Position numbers and translations under genes: made by a program. From Pseudomonas sp. L5B5 (GTDB lineage: Bacteria > Pseudomonadota > Gammaproteobacteria > Pseudomonadales > Pseudomonadaceae), in assembly GCF_020520285.1 (NCBI RefSeq), contig NZ_CP084742.1, forward strand, positions 3,162,001 through 3,226,000: 64,000 bases of DNA, given 5' to 3'. This document shows positions 10,004 to 18,200 of the stretch, piece by piece; position 1 is the stretch's first letter, and the number at the start of each line of letters is the position of its first letter. The notes beneath the pieces are model-generated. The model made no database searches. It worked only from the letters and a program-made list of their open reading frames with translations, and was not told the DNA's origin.

Positions 10004-11644
10004 ATGTCAGGACTTTCTGCACAGAAGCAGCCACAGCCACCCCTGGCGGGCAGGATCATTGCCGACCTCGACCGTCTCTTTACCGAACAAGGCATTGCCA
10101 TCAATGGCGATGGCGACAGCCTGGTGCTGGTCGCCGATGGCCATCACACCATCAAGTACCACCGCCCCGAACATCTGCCGCACGCGCCACAGCCAGCCAC
10201 CCCAGGCACTCCCCAGTTGCGTTTCGAAGGCGGCGAGCACACCGCCATCGGCGACAGCACGCTGCTGCGCTTCGTGAAGGATGCGGCCCCCATCCCGGCC
10301 TGGCAGGTGGAGTTGCACCTGCCCAACGGCCTGGCCCTGACCTATGGCCAGGTGGTCGCCCTGGGCGGTGACTTCTACGGCATTCCCGACCAGCCGATCT
10401 GCGATGGCGCGACGACGGCCGAACGGGTGCAGCGCTTCACCGCGGCATTCAACTCCCTGGCGGTGCTGCCTGCCGCCAAGGACGAGGCCCGGCAAATCCT
10501 GGCCGTGATGCAGAAGGAAATCATCGCCGCCAACCAGGCCATCCGCGACGGCAAACAGCCCCATGAAGCCTATGACGCCCTGGGCGATACCCTGTCCGAG
10601 GAGTGGAACAAGATCACCGGTGGTGGCAGCGCGGTGTCCGCCCTGTTCCCCCTGGGACGCTACCTCAAGCTGGCCGCCAACAATGCCGACCACTTTGGCG
10701 AATGGGCCCTGGCGGCCTACACCGCCGGCCATACCGCGGCCCTGCAGCAAGCGGTACTGGCGGGCAAGACCGCGGACGACAAGCAGCTGGAACTGGCCTA
10801 CGCCATGAATGCCTTCGCTGACCACTTCCTGACCGACCTGTTCTCCGCCGGCCATGTACGGGTCCCGCGCAAGCAGGTGGCGGCGGTGGTTACTCCCAGC
10901 GACCTGGGCTCGCTGATCACCCGTTTCATGCATGACGAGGACAGCAAGTTCGGCCTCAATGTCAGCAACGCCCAGGGCGATCGCTGGCACTCCTATGGCG
11001 ACAAGCGCTATTTCGACAGCGTCGACCATCGCAACCGCCAGCTGGTGAAACTCGCCGTGCAACGCTCGGCAGACGAGATCTTCTCCTGCTACCTGGGCGG
11101 CAGCCTGCCGGCCCCCGCCAGCTACGCCGCCTTGAAGGTGGCCCCCGACCTGGACGCCGCCAAGAGCGGCAACTTCTCCCCGCTGTTCGTGGCCAAGGGC
11201 AATCAGGTACTGCGCCGCAGCGACGTCAACAACCTCAACGACAGCAAGACCATCGACAACTGGTGGGGCTGGAGCACCTACCTGCTGCTCAAGAACTACA
11301 GCCCCAACAAGCCGGCAGGTTATCTGGATACCCCCGGCGCGGTGCCTTCGATCCTCGCCGACGGCTGGCAGAGCCATACTCCCAGCGAGCCGAACTGGTT
11401 GCCTGGCCAGGCCGTGCGCTACGCCGTCAGCGAAACCAACGGCCTGAACGAATCGTACATCGGCCCCTGGTCGGCCTATGTCGAACTCAGCGACAGCTTC
11501 CAGCCGACCCTGGCCATCCCGGCCGGCACCACCAACGGCGGCGCCAGCGGGCGCAACGTGTTCCGCCAGTTCCGTGGTGGTTCACCCGAGCTCATCGGCT
11601 CCATCGACAAGAACGCCACCCGCTTCATCGACCGCAACGCCTGA
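10004..11644 (+). CDS. zinc-dependent phospholipase C-like protein
   Basis: A 546-aa protein whose middle resembles the Zn-dependent phospholipase C / S1-P1 nuclease fold. The metal-ligand-rich helices are visible as NNADHFGEWALAAYTAGHTAAL near residues 223-245 and NAFADHFLTDLFSAGHVRVP near 267-286, followed by MHDEDSKFGLNV and DRWHSYGDKRYFD. An upstream block LTYGQVVALGGDFYGIPDQP near 112-131 is shared with fungal and bacterial PLC-like proteins. No signal peptide is seen, so export would need a non-Sec route or lysis. AAGGAG (9992-9997) gives a good start. It follows an SOS-type operator and precedes a 62-codon gene by 13 bp. The substrate is not known; PLC is the best family guess. Confidence 0.7.
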   Translation: MSGLSAQKQPQPPLAGRIIADLDRLFTEQGIAINGDGDSLVLVADGHHTIKYHRPEHLPHAPQPATPGTPQLRFEGGEHTAIGDSTLLRFVKDAAPIPAWQVELHLPNGLALTYGQVVALGGDFYGIPDQPICDGATTAERVQRFTAAFNSLAVLPAAKDEARQILAVMQKEIIAANQAIRDGKQPHEAYDALGDTLSEEWNKITGGGSAVSALFPLGRYLKLAANNADHFGEWALAAYTAGHTAALQQAVLAGKTADDKQLELAYAMNAFADHFLTDLFSAGHVRVPRKQVAAVVTPSDLGSLITRFMHDEDSKFGLNVSNAQGDRWHSYGDKRYFDSVDHRNRQLVKLAVQRSADEIFSCYLGGSLPAPASYAALKVAPDLDAAKSGNFSPLFVAKGNQVLRRSDVNNLNDSKTIDNWWGWSTYLLLKNYSPNKPAGYLDTPGAVPSILADGWQSHTPSEPNWLPGQAVRYAVSETNGLNESYIGPWSAYVELSDSFQPTLAIPAGTTNGGASGRNVFRQFRGGSPELIGSIDKNATRFIDRNA

Positions 11645-11657
11645 CAAGGACATCACC

Positions 11658-11846
11658 ATGGCTATCAATCTGAATCTGCAACTGGCCTCCGGCCAATCCC
11701 TCAAGGGCGCCCCGCTGGAGTTGCTGCTCGATGGCGCTCCCATCGCCCGGGCCAGCGTCGACGAACGTGGCAACGTGGCCTTCAATGCCAAGCCCGGCAA
11801 AGGCCAACTGGCAGTGAGGGTCGATCGTTCGATCCTGAACGGCTGA
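11658..11846 (+). CDS. small protein of unknown function, partner of PLC-like gene
   Basis: A 62-residue open frame starting MAINLNLQLASGQSLKG at an ATG preceded by AAGGA (11645-11650), 13 bp after the phospholipase-like gene and ahead of a strong terminator. The composition (alternating hydrophobic and polar residues, LELLLDGAPIARASVDERGNVAFNA) suggests a small all-beta domain like an Ig- or fibronectin-type fold. It has no signal peptide, Cys or membrane segment. I do not recognise the family. Position suggests it works with the upstream protein, for example as an immunity, chaperone or accessory factor, but that is inference only. Confidence 0.6.
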   Translation: MAINLNLQLASGQSLKGAPLELLLDGAPIARASVDERGNVAFNAKPGKGQLAVRVDRSILNG

Positions 11847-11857
11847 CGCCCCTGCGC

Positions 11858-11901
11858 AAAAAAGGCCCGCCGCGGCAGCTACTGCCGGGCGGGCCTTTGT
11901 T
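11858..11901 (+). terminator. rho-independent terminator
   Basis: Long GC-rich inverted repeat: GGCCCGCC, GGCAG, loop CTA, CTGCC and GGCGGGCC. It is flanked by an A-run on the left and CTTTGTT on the right, so it can serve the phospholipase operon and, from the other strand, the convergent ABC gene that ends at 11916. Confidence 0.85.
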
Positions 11902-11915
11902 CATCCGGCAGGCGA

Positions 11916-13646
11916 TCAGGCGCCCTGGGCCTGCTCCACCAGTTGCCCCTGGTCGATACGAATATGCCGCGGATGAAAACGCTTGAGGCTGCTGCGATGG
12001 CCGATGCTGACAATGCTCAACCCCGGCAACTGGTCGATCAGCGCCTGGTACAACGCGGCTTCGTCTTCTTCATCCATGGCCGAGGTCGCCTCGTCCATGT
12101 ACAACCATTGCGGTGCGTACAACAGCGCCCGGGCAAAGGCCAGGCGTTGCTGCTCACCCGGCGAAAGCATGCGTTGCCAGTGATTGGGTTCATCCAGGCG
12201 CGCCACCAGGTGCGGCAAGCGGCAAATCTGCAGTACCTGCTCGTAGCGTTCCTGAGGATAGCGCTCGCCCGGCTGTGGATAACTCAAGGCCTCACGCAGG
12301 CTGCCAATGGGCAGGTAGGGTTTCTGCGGCAGGAACAGCGAGCGCTGGCCAGGCAAGCGGATATTGCCGTGCCCCCTGGGCCACAGGCGTCCCATGGCGC
12401 GCAGCAAGGTGCTCTTGCCGCTGCCGGAACGGCCGCTGAGCATCAGCCGCTCGCCCGGGTTCACGGTCATCTGCGCTCCGGCCAGCAGGTGCCGGCCATC
12501 GGCCAGGTCCAGGCCCAGGTCCCGCACCTGCAGTTGTTCGCCCTCGGTTTGGACATCGATGGCCGGGGCGCGCGCTTCGTTGTCGCTCATGGCCTGGCGA
12601 AAGCTCAGCAGACGATCACAGGTGGCGCGCCAGGCGGCCAGGTCCGAATAGGCCGTGATGAACCAGCTGAAGTTCTCCTGGACGTTGCCGAAGGCCGAGT
12701 TGATCTGCATGAGCTCGCCCAGCTCGATCTTGCCGGCGAAGTAGCGAGGGGCGGCGACGATGAAGGGGAAAATGATCGCGATCTGGCCATAACCCGCGGT
12801 GAAAAAGGTCAGGCGCTTGGACACTTTCATGATGTCCCAGAAGTTGTGCCAGACCTTGCCGAAACGACTGCTCAGGCGCTGGTTCTCGTTCTTCTCGCCG
12901 TCGTACAGGGCGATACTCTCGGCGTTTTCCCGGACCCGTACCATGGAGAAGCGCAGGTCGGCCTCGAAGCGTTGCTGCTGGTTGTTCAGGCCGATCAGCC
13001 GGCGCCCGATCAGGTGGGTCAGCCAACTGCCGACCAGGGCATACACCAGGGCGCACCAGAACATGTAGCCGGCAATGGTATAGCCCAGCACCTCGATGCT
13101 GCCGGACACGCCCCAGAGAATGATGGAAAAGGACACCAGGCTGACCAGATTGCGGATCAGCCCCAGGCCCAGCGCCAGGGTGTTGGTGGTGAAGCTGTTG
13201 AGGTCTTCGGAAATCCGCTGGTCCGGGTTGTCGGTATAACCGCCCTGCTCCAGCTGGTAGTAGTTCTTGTTGCCCAGCCAGCGGGCGAAATGTTTTTCGG
13301 TCAGCCAGGCTCGCCAACGGATGGTCAGCATCTGGGTCAGGTACAGGCGGTACACCGCCCCCAGGATCGCCACCGCAGCAATGCCGCAAAAATACAGGAT
13401 CAGGTGCCAGAACGCCGCCTCGTCCTTCTTCTGCAAGGCATTATAGAAGTCCTTGTACCAGCTGTTGATCCACACCGAGATGGCCACGCTGAACAGCGAC
13501 AGGCCGATGACCACGATCAGCAGCAGCCAGGCCTTGGCCTTTTCCTCGCTGCGCCAGTACGGCACGGTCATGGCCCATACCCGGCGAAAGAACTGCCCGC
13601 GCACAGCATCGTTGACCGCAGAATACTCAGCGTTCTGATTCATCAT
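11916..13646 (-). CDS. SbmA/YddA-like ABC transporter, fused permease-ATPase
   Basis: A 576-aa half-transporter with an N-terminal ABC_membrane_2-type permease (about six membrane segments, residues 25-330) and a C-terminal ATPase. Walker A is GRSGSGKST near residue 420, the signature LSPGEQQR near 500, and Walker B LYMDEATSAMD near 521. EKHFARWLGNKNYYQLEQG and the DNPDQRISEDL motif of the permease are typical of the YddA/SbmA/peroxisomal ABCD group. Members move peptides, vitamin B12-like compounds or acyl-CoA, so the substrate here is open. It is followed by a terminator shared with the phospholipase operon and is transcribed alone. ATG at 13646 is directly followed by another ATG; either may be used. 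Confidence 0.88.
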   Translation of the reverse strand: MMNQNAEYSAVNDAVRGQFFRRVWAMTVPYWRSEEKAKAWLLLIVVIGLSLFSVAISVWINSWYKDFYNALQKKDEAAFWHLILYFCGIAAVAILGAVYRLYLTQMLTIRWRAWLTEKHFARWLGNKNYYQLEQGGYTDNPDQRISEDLNSFTTNTLALGLGLIRNLVSLVSFSIILWGVSGSIEVLGYTIAGYMFWCALVYALVGSWLTHLIGRRLIGLNNQQQRFEADLRFSMVRVRENAESIALYDGEKNENQRLSSRFGKVWHNFWDIMKVSKRLTFFTAGYGQIAIIFPFIVAAPRYFAGKIELGELMQINSAFGNVQENFSWFITAYSDLAAWRATCDRLLSFRQAMSDNEARAPAIDVQTEGEQLQVRDLGLDLADGRHLLAGAQMTVNPGERLMLSGRSGSGKSTLLRAMGRLWPRGHGNIRLPGQRSLFLPQKPYLPIGSLREALSYPQPGERYPQERYEQVLQICRLPHLVARLDEPNHWQRMLSPGEQQRLAFARALLYAPQWLYMDEATSAMDEEDEAALYQALIDQLPGLSIVSIGHRSSLKRFHPRHIRIDQGQLVEQAQGA

Positions 13647-13739
13647 GGGAGCTCGATTGGAAGGAGGAGCATTGAGCCGATCATAGTCGATCGGCTCGCT
13701 TTTTCACCCGTCCCGGGGGACATCGAGGCCCGGTGCGGA

Positions 13740-14300
13740 TCAGCGGCGGACGGGGCGCTTCTGCAACTTGCGCTGCAACGTGCGACGGTGCATGCCCAGG
13801 GCTCGGGCAGTGGCGGAGATGTTGCCTTCGTGTTCGGTCAGCACCCGCTGGATGTGCTCCCACTGCAGGCGGTCCACCGACATCGGGTTTTCCGGCACCA
13901 GGGTGTCCAGGTCAGCGTGTTCGGACAGCAGCGCGGCCAGCACGTCGTCGGCATCCGCCGGCTTGCACAGGTAATTGCAGGCGCCTCGCTTGATCGCCTC
14001 CACCGCAGTGGCGATGCTCGAATAACCGGTGAGGATCAGCACGCGCATCTCCGGATCCAGCTCCAGCAGCTTGGGCAGCAGCACCAGCCCGGAGTCGCCG
14101 TCCATCTTCAGGTCCAGCGCGGCGTAGTCCGGCAGGTCCTGCTGGGCGATGGTCAGGCCCTCTTCGGCGGAACCTGCGGTACTCACGCGAAAGCCGCGGC
14201 GGCTCATGGCACGTGCCATGACCCGGGTAAACGTGGCGTCATCATCCACCAGCAGCAGGTGCGGCAATTCCTCGCCTTCGACTTGGATCTCTTCACTCAT
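13740..14300 (-). CDS. roxR: redox response regulator RoxR (RegA/PrrA/ActR family)
   Basis: Response regulator of the RoxSR redox system, which in Pseudomonas controls the cyanide-insensitive oxidase and other respiratory genes. The receiver domain (residues 12-125) shows the acidic pocket LLVDDD, the phosphoacceptor in ALDLKMDGDSG near residue 60, and the conserved Lys in YLCKPAD. A short Fis-type helix-turn-helix ends the protein, with the diagnostic RegA sequence NISATARALGMHRRTLQRKLQKR. 186 aa from the ATG at 14300. It overlaps the 3' end of roxS by 8 bp. Confidence 0.95.
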   Translation of the reverse strand: MSEEIQVEGEELPHLLLVDDDATFTRVMARAMSRRGFRVSTAGSAEEGLTIAQQDLPDYAALDLKMDGDSGLVLLPKLLELDPEMRVLILTGYSSIATAVEAIKRGACNYLCKPADADDVLAALLSEHADLDTLVPENPMSVDRLQWEHIQRVLTEHEGNISATARALGMHRRTLQRKLQKRPVRR

Positions 14301-15555
14301 GGTCGTCTCCTCGGGCGGCACGGGGCAGGCGCAGCTCGGTGAGCGTACCGCCTTCCTCATGACTGTAGAGTTTTACTGAGCCACCAGCGCGGGTCACGCT
14401 GGCCTTGCTCAAGAACAGGCCCAGGCCGAAGCCCTTGCCCTTGGTGGTAAAAAACGGTTTGCCAATCTGCTCGGCGATGGCCAAGGGTACTCCAGCGCCG
14501 TGGTCGCGAATACTGATGGTCAAATCTTCCGCATCCCAGTCCAGCCTGACTTCCAGCCCCTCGGGGCAGGCATCGGCGGCATTGTTGAGCAAGTTGAGCA
14601 GGGCTTGGGTCAAATCCGGCGGCGGCGCCAGGCGTGGCATCGCCCCCTGGCCCAGCAAATGGAAGCGATAACTGGCTTCCGGACGCATCAGGTGCCAGCG
14701 ATTCAGGGCTTCGTCCAGCCACTGGGTGACATCCTGCATCTCCACCGCCAAGCGGCGGTTGGCCTCGGCGGCACGCACCAGTTGCTGCAGGGTTTCCTTG
14801 CACAGCTTGACCTGGTCCTGAAGCACGGACAGGTCATCCTGCAACAGCGGATCGGGATGGTCCTGGCGCATTTCCTTGAGCAGCACGCTCATGGTCGCCA
14901 GCGGCGTGCCCAGCTCATGTGCCGCGCCAGCGGCCTGGGTCGCCACGGCTAGCAACTGCTGGTCGCGCAGGCCTTCTTCACGACGAATCGCCCGCAACTC
15001 TTCCTGACGCCGCAGCTCCTCGGCCATCCGGGCAGCAAAGAAGGTGATCACCGCCGCGGCCAGGGCAAAACTCAGCCACATGCCATAGACCTGCAGGTTC
15101 TCGCGGGCAATGGGCAGGGTCTGCAACGGATAGAACCAGGCCAGCAGCAGGGTATAGAGCGCCAGGGCAATCCCCGAGAGCGCCACCGAGTAGCGCCAGG
15201 GCAGCGTCACTGCGGCGATGGTCAGGGGTACCAGGTAATAGGACACGAACGGGTTGGTGGACCCGCCGGAGAAATACAGCAGCACGCTGTGGATAAACAG
15301 GTCGCACGCCAGCTGCAGGGCGTATTCCAGCTCCGTCACCGGCCAGGAAGTGCGCAGGCGGATCGCGGTGAAGGCGCACAGCACCATGGAGAACGCCAGG
15401 GTGACGCCCAGTTGCAACCAGGGCAACGGCAGCAGGTCGAGCCAGTAGGCGATCCCTACCGAACCGGCCTGAGCGGCCAGGACCAGGGTGCGTATGAAGG
15501 TCAGGCGCCAGAGATTCTGGCGGGTGGCGGACAACAATTTTACGGGGGCGAGCAT
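14293..15555 (-). CDS. roxS: redox sensor histidine kinase RoxS (RegB/PrrB family)
   Basis: Membrane kinase that senses the redox state of the quinone pool or electron flow to terminal oxidases. About six membrane helices fill residues 15-185. The RegB quinone-binding motif GGxxNPF is present as SGGSTNPFVSYYLVPLTIAA. The phosphorylated histidine is in AAHELGTPLATM, the RegB-specific H-box. ATP-binding boxes follow (NLLNNAADA, IRDHGAGVP, KGFGLGLFLSKA). The start is taken at the ATG at 15555, preceded by AGGAGAGCTC, a good ribosome-binding site. A longer frame to 15633 has no such support. RoxR follows with overlap. Confidence 0.94.
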   Translation of the reverse strand: MLAPVKLLSATRQNLWRLTFIRTLVLAAQAGSVGIAYWLDLLPLPWLQLGVTLAFSMVLCAFTAIRLRTSWPVTELEYALQLACDLFIHSVLLYFSGGSTNPFVSYYLVPLTIAAVTLPWRYSVALSGIALALYTLLLAWFYPLQTLPIARENLQVYGMWLSFALAAAVITFFAARMAEELRRQEELRAIRREEGLRDQQLLAVATQAAGAAHELGTPLATMSVLLKEMRQDHPDPLLQDDLSVLQDQVKLCKETLQQLVRAAEANRRLAVEMQDVTQWLDEALNRWHLMRPEASYRFHLLGQGAMPRLAPPPDLTQALLNLLNNAADACPEGLEVRLDWDAEDLTISIRDHGAGVPLAIAEQIGKPFFTTKGKGFGLGLFLSKASVTRAGGSVKLYSHEEGGTLTELRLPRAARGDDHE

Positions 15556-15984
15556 GAGCTCTCCTGATGAGCGCTCCAGGGCAATCGGCGGGAGTATAAC
15601 CAAGCAGCCCCCGACACAGGCAAACTGCGGCAAAGCGCCACAGGAAAAGCAGCCCGGCTAATGCCGATCAGTGAAGGACATGGTTGGAGCGAGGCTTGCC
15701 CGCGACGGACTCCAGAGCCCTGCGTTTATCCATTCAACACGCACTACCGTTGACGAGCATCGCCAGCCATCGAGCGTCGACCGGCTGCTCCTACCGGGAA
15801 TCACTTCGCTTGACTGACTGGCATTACCCCAGGCGGCTAGCTTTCAGCTACAGCAGACATCGCGGGCAGAGCGAGGCGCAGGTGTATCAAAGTTGTAATG
15901 GGTGCAACCGGGAATAAAAGCTAGAGTCTTATCGCTCACGCAGGCGCGAACCTTTGGCTTGCGGACCGCACTCAAGGAGATTCC
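15556..15984. other. roxS-SIMPL divergent region with REP-like unit
   Basis: 429 bp between divergent genes, with no convincing gene. A REP-like arm (TTGGAGCGAGGCTTGCCCGCGA, about 15684-15704) and a matching partial arm (GGCTGCTCCTAC, about 15781-15792) resemble the palindromic repeats found elsewhere in this window. Promoters for both roxSR and the SIMPL gene must lie here. Confidence 0.5.
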
Positions 15985-16704
15985 ATGCAGCCTTTCACCC
16001 GCAGCGTCGCCCTTCTGGCCCTCAGCGCCGGCACTCTCACCAGCCTGCCCGCCCTGGCCGCCGATGAATTGCACTACAACCAGGTTTCCCTGCGCGCCGA
16101 AGCCAGCCAGGAAGTGGCTCGCGACCTGATGATCGTGACCCTCTACAGCGAATCGCAGAACGCCGATCCGGCCAAGCTGGCGGCGGAAATCAGCACCACC
16201 ATGAACAAGGCCCTGGAACAGGCACGTCAGGTCAAGGACGTGAAATTGAGCCAGGGCAGCCGCAACAGCTACCCGATCTACGACAGCAAGGGCCAGAAGA
16301 TCACCGGCTGGCGCGAGCGCGCGGAACTGCGCCTGGAAAGCTCCAACTTCGCCGCCCTGTCCAAGCTCACCGGCGAGCTACTGACCGACCTGAAGATGGA
16401 CGGCATGGATTTCGCCATCGCGCCCGCAACCCGCCAGGCCAGCGAGGATGCCCTGCTCAAGGACGCGGTAAAGGCCTTCAAGGCTCGCGCCCAGCTGGCC
16501 ACCGAGGCCCTGGGGGGCAAGGGTTACAAGATCGTCAGCCTGAACCTCAACAGCGAAGGTTATCCACAACCCTACCTGCGCGCTCCGATGATGAAAGCCG
16601 CCGAAGCCGATCGTTCCTCTTTTTCCGTCACCCCGGAAGTCGAGGCGGGCACCAGCAAGGTCAACATGACCGCCGACGGCGCGATCGAAGTGCTGATGCA
16701 ATAA
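15985..16704 (+). CDS. SIMPL-domain (DUF541) periplasmic protein
   Basis: A 239-aa exported protein. Residues 1-27 (MQPFTRSVALLALSAGTLTS then LPALA) form a Sec signal peptide with likely cleavage after ALA. The remainder is a SIMPL/DUF541 domain: EASQEVARDLMIVTLYSE near the start, a central VKLSQGSRNSYPIYDSKGQK region, and the C-terminal SFSVTPEVEAGTSKVNMTADGAIEVLM. E. coli and Brucella relatives are linked to oxidative stress and membrane quality, but no precise activity is known. It sits between roxSR and the dipeptide locus and has its own terminator. Confidence 0.88.
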   Translation: MQPFTRSVALLALSAGTLTSLPALAADELHYNQVSLRAEASQEVARDLMIVTLYSESQNADPAKLAAEISTTMNKALEQARQVKDVKLSQGSRNSYPIYDSKGQKITGWRERAELRLESSNFAALSKLTGELLTDLKMDGMDFAIAPATRQASEDALLKDAVKAFKARAQLATEALGGKGYKIVSLNLNSEGYPQPYLRAPMMKAAEADRSSFSVTPEVEAGTSKVNMTADGAIEVLMQ

Positions 16705-16722
16705 ATCATTGCGCAGAGACAC

Positions 16723-16762
16723 AAACGGCGGTCACCTCCCAATCGGAGGGGCCGCCGTTTTT
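16723..16762 (+). terminator. rho-independent terminator after SIMPL gene
   Basis: AAACGGCGG, CCTCC, loop, GGAGG and CCGCCGTTTTT form a GC-rich stem ending in T5. It lies 18 bp after the SIMPL stop codon. Confidence 0.88.
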
Positions 16763-16932
16763 CGTTTCAACCTGTCGTCAGACAAATGAGGACAACTCGT
16801 TTTGTTACGTATGATTTCAACCCGTGAGGTGATGTTACAGTGACGGTCCCCTGTCATGTATCTGTCACATGTTGTTGACGTCCGCCAGATACACGCCGGG
16901 TATACTGCAGCTTTCCAATAAGAGTCTCTTCA
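16763..16932 (+). promoter_or_regulatory. psdR promoter region with direct repeats
   Basis: TTGACG (16875-16880) and TATACT (16901-16906) are recognisable hexamers, but the 20-nt spacing is longer than ideal. Just upstream, CTGTCA occurs twice (16851-16856 and 16862-16867), starting 11 bp apart, one helical turn. This is a possible regulator site. Autoregulation by PsdR is plausible but not shown. Confidence 0.4.
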
Positions 16933-17496
16933 ATGACCGCAGATCGCATCGGCGAACGCCTGCGTCGCTATCGCCGCGCCGCCAAGAAAACCCTGCGCCA
17001 GATTGCCAGCGAATCCGGTCTCACCGCGAGCTTCCTCTCCCAGGCGGAACGTAATCTCACAGGCGTATCCATTTCCTCCCTGGTCAATATCGCCAAGTCC
17101 CTGAACGTTCCACTTAACGCCCTGTTCGACCAGCCAGCCCAGGCTCAGCCGGACTCCCACGAGGGCGAACGGGTGCGCTATACCATCGAGGGCCAGCCCC
17201 TGGCCTACGAACGACTGTCCAGCTCCTTTCCGGGAAACATGATCAATGCGGTCAAGATGAACATCTCGGTGGGGTATCAATCTGAACTGATCTCCCACGA
17301 TGGTTCAGAATTTTCCTACGTCCTCTCTGGACAGATCACGTACACCATCGAAGGTCGCCTATATCCCCTCGGCCCGGGCGACTCGGTGCATTTCGATGCC
17401 ACCAAGACCCACTGCCTGGCCAATGTCGGCGATGGCCCGGCGGAAGTCCTGACCATCACCACCATGGGCCTGTTCGACGACCACCCAGCCTCCTGA
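16933..17496 (+). CDS. psdR: XRE-cupin regulator PsdR of dipeptide uptake
   Basis: A 187-aa transcription factor with an N-terminal XRE helix-turn-helix (residues 8-62, KKTLRQIASESGLTASFLSQAERN) and a C-terminal cupin sensor domain (about 110-178, SHDGSEFSYVLSGQITYTIEG...LGPGDSVHFDATKTHCLANVG). Same domain plan and same position as P. aeruginosa PsdR (PA4499), a repressor of dipeptide transport and metabolism genes in which mutations raise growth on peptides. The assignment comes from fold plus neighbourhood with dppA, opdP and dppBCDF. The cupin probably binds a small ligand, perhaps a dipeptide. Confidence 0.88.
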   Translation: MTADRIGERLRRYRRAAKKTLRQIASESGLTASFLSQAERNLTGVSISSLVNIAKSLNVPLNALFDQPAQAQPDSHEGERVRYTIEGQPLAYERLSSSFPGNMINAVKMNISVGYQSELISHDGSEFSYVLSGQITYTIEGRLYPLGPGDSVHFDATKTHCLANVGDGPAEVLTITTMGLFDDHPAS

Positions 17497-17555
17497 ATCC
17501 AATCCAGGCATGCCTGCGGAGCCTCAGGGACGAGACTTTGTGCCGGATAAAAGTT

Positions 17556-17602
17556 AGTCATGCTTAATTTTCGTTGACCGCAATTTCAGCATGACTTAAT
17601 TT
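17556..17602 (+). promoter_or_regulatory. probable dppA promoter with flanking inverted repeats
   Basis: AGTCATGCT (17556-17564) and AGCATGACT (17588-17596) are perfect 9-bp inverted repeats, 32 bp centre to centre (three helical turns). Each is followed by TTAATTT or TAATTT. They bracket TTGACC (17574-17579), which pairs with TAATTT (17597-17602) at a 17-bp spacing, so the right repeat covers the -10 edge. Likely a repressor operator, PsdR being the obvious candidate. Confidence 0.5.
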
Positions 17603-18200
17603 CGGCATCGGCGAGTCGTCACTCAAGCACACAACAAGCGCTCGCCATCGCCGCATAGGCTCCATGGGTTCATCCATTTCCCATGGCAAGGCGAGTTGTT
17701 CCGGCCCACAAGGCCAACCCTCAGGTAAGCCCTAAAAAAAGAAAAAATGAGGTTTGCATGTGTAAGTCCTTTCCGCACCAGGTTTGGCAGACCATCGGTT
17801 CGAGCCTTGGCTCACCGTTGCCACATGCCGTCGGCAACCATCACCCCGACTCCTTCATTCCGGCCGCCAACGATCCGCAGCTAGCCTGCAGAGACGCGCT
17901 TGTCCCGGAAAACCCCTTGTCCAGAGCGCTCGCTGCACGCCCGAGCCGCGCACCGTTGCGGGGCGCAGTTCGTCCCGAGTGCCCACAAACATGGCGACAA
18001 ATGCACCCAAAAGAACCGGCGCAAACGGTCAAATGCGTCAAGATTTATACAAATGCGTCATTCGTGTACGTTCGTTCCACTCTTTGATGCCTGTGTCGGC
18101 CCCGCATCTTGCATCGGGTATGGGGCCTGCATAAGTATCGGCGGGTCGACTCACAAGGTCGCCCTCAACACCAACAATGACAACAAATCATGAGGCCACC
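17603..18200. other. long leader before dppA, no gene assigned
   Basis: About 600 bp between the likely promoter and dppA. An open frame at 17683-18087 (134 codons) has atypical composition, is rich in Pro/Arg/Ser, and has no convincing ribosome-binding site, so it is not called. The final 35 bases carry an A-rich motif (AACAATGACAACAAA, about 18173-18187) directly before the dppA ribosome-binding site, of the kind bound by Hfq with Crc. A long 5' leader with post-transcriptional control is the simplest reading. Confidence 0.45.

Noticed and set aside
11943..14342. 799-codon plus-strand frame over the SbmA-like gene and roxR
   Set aside because: Crosses two opposite-strand genes and the terminator; composition is rich in Gln, His and Ala as expected for a shadow.
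17683..18087. 134-codon open frame in the dppA leader
   Set aside because: No good ribosome-binding site, composition unlike neighbours, no recognisable family; more likely part of a non-coding leader.
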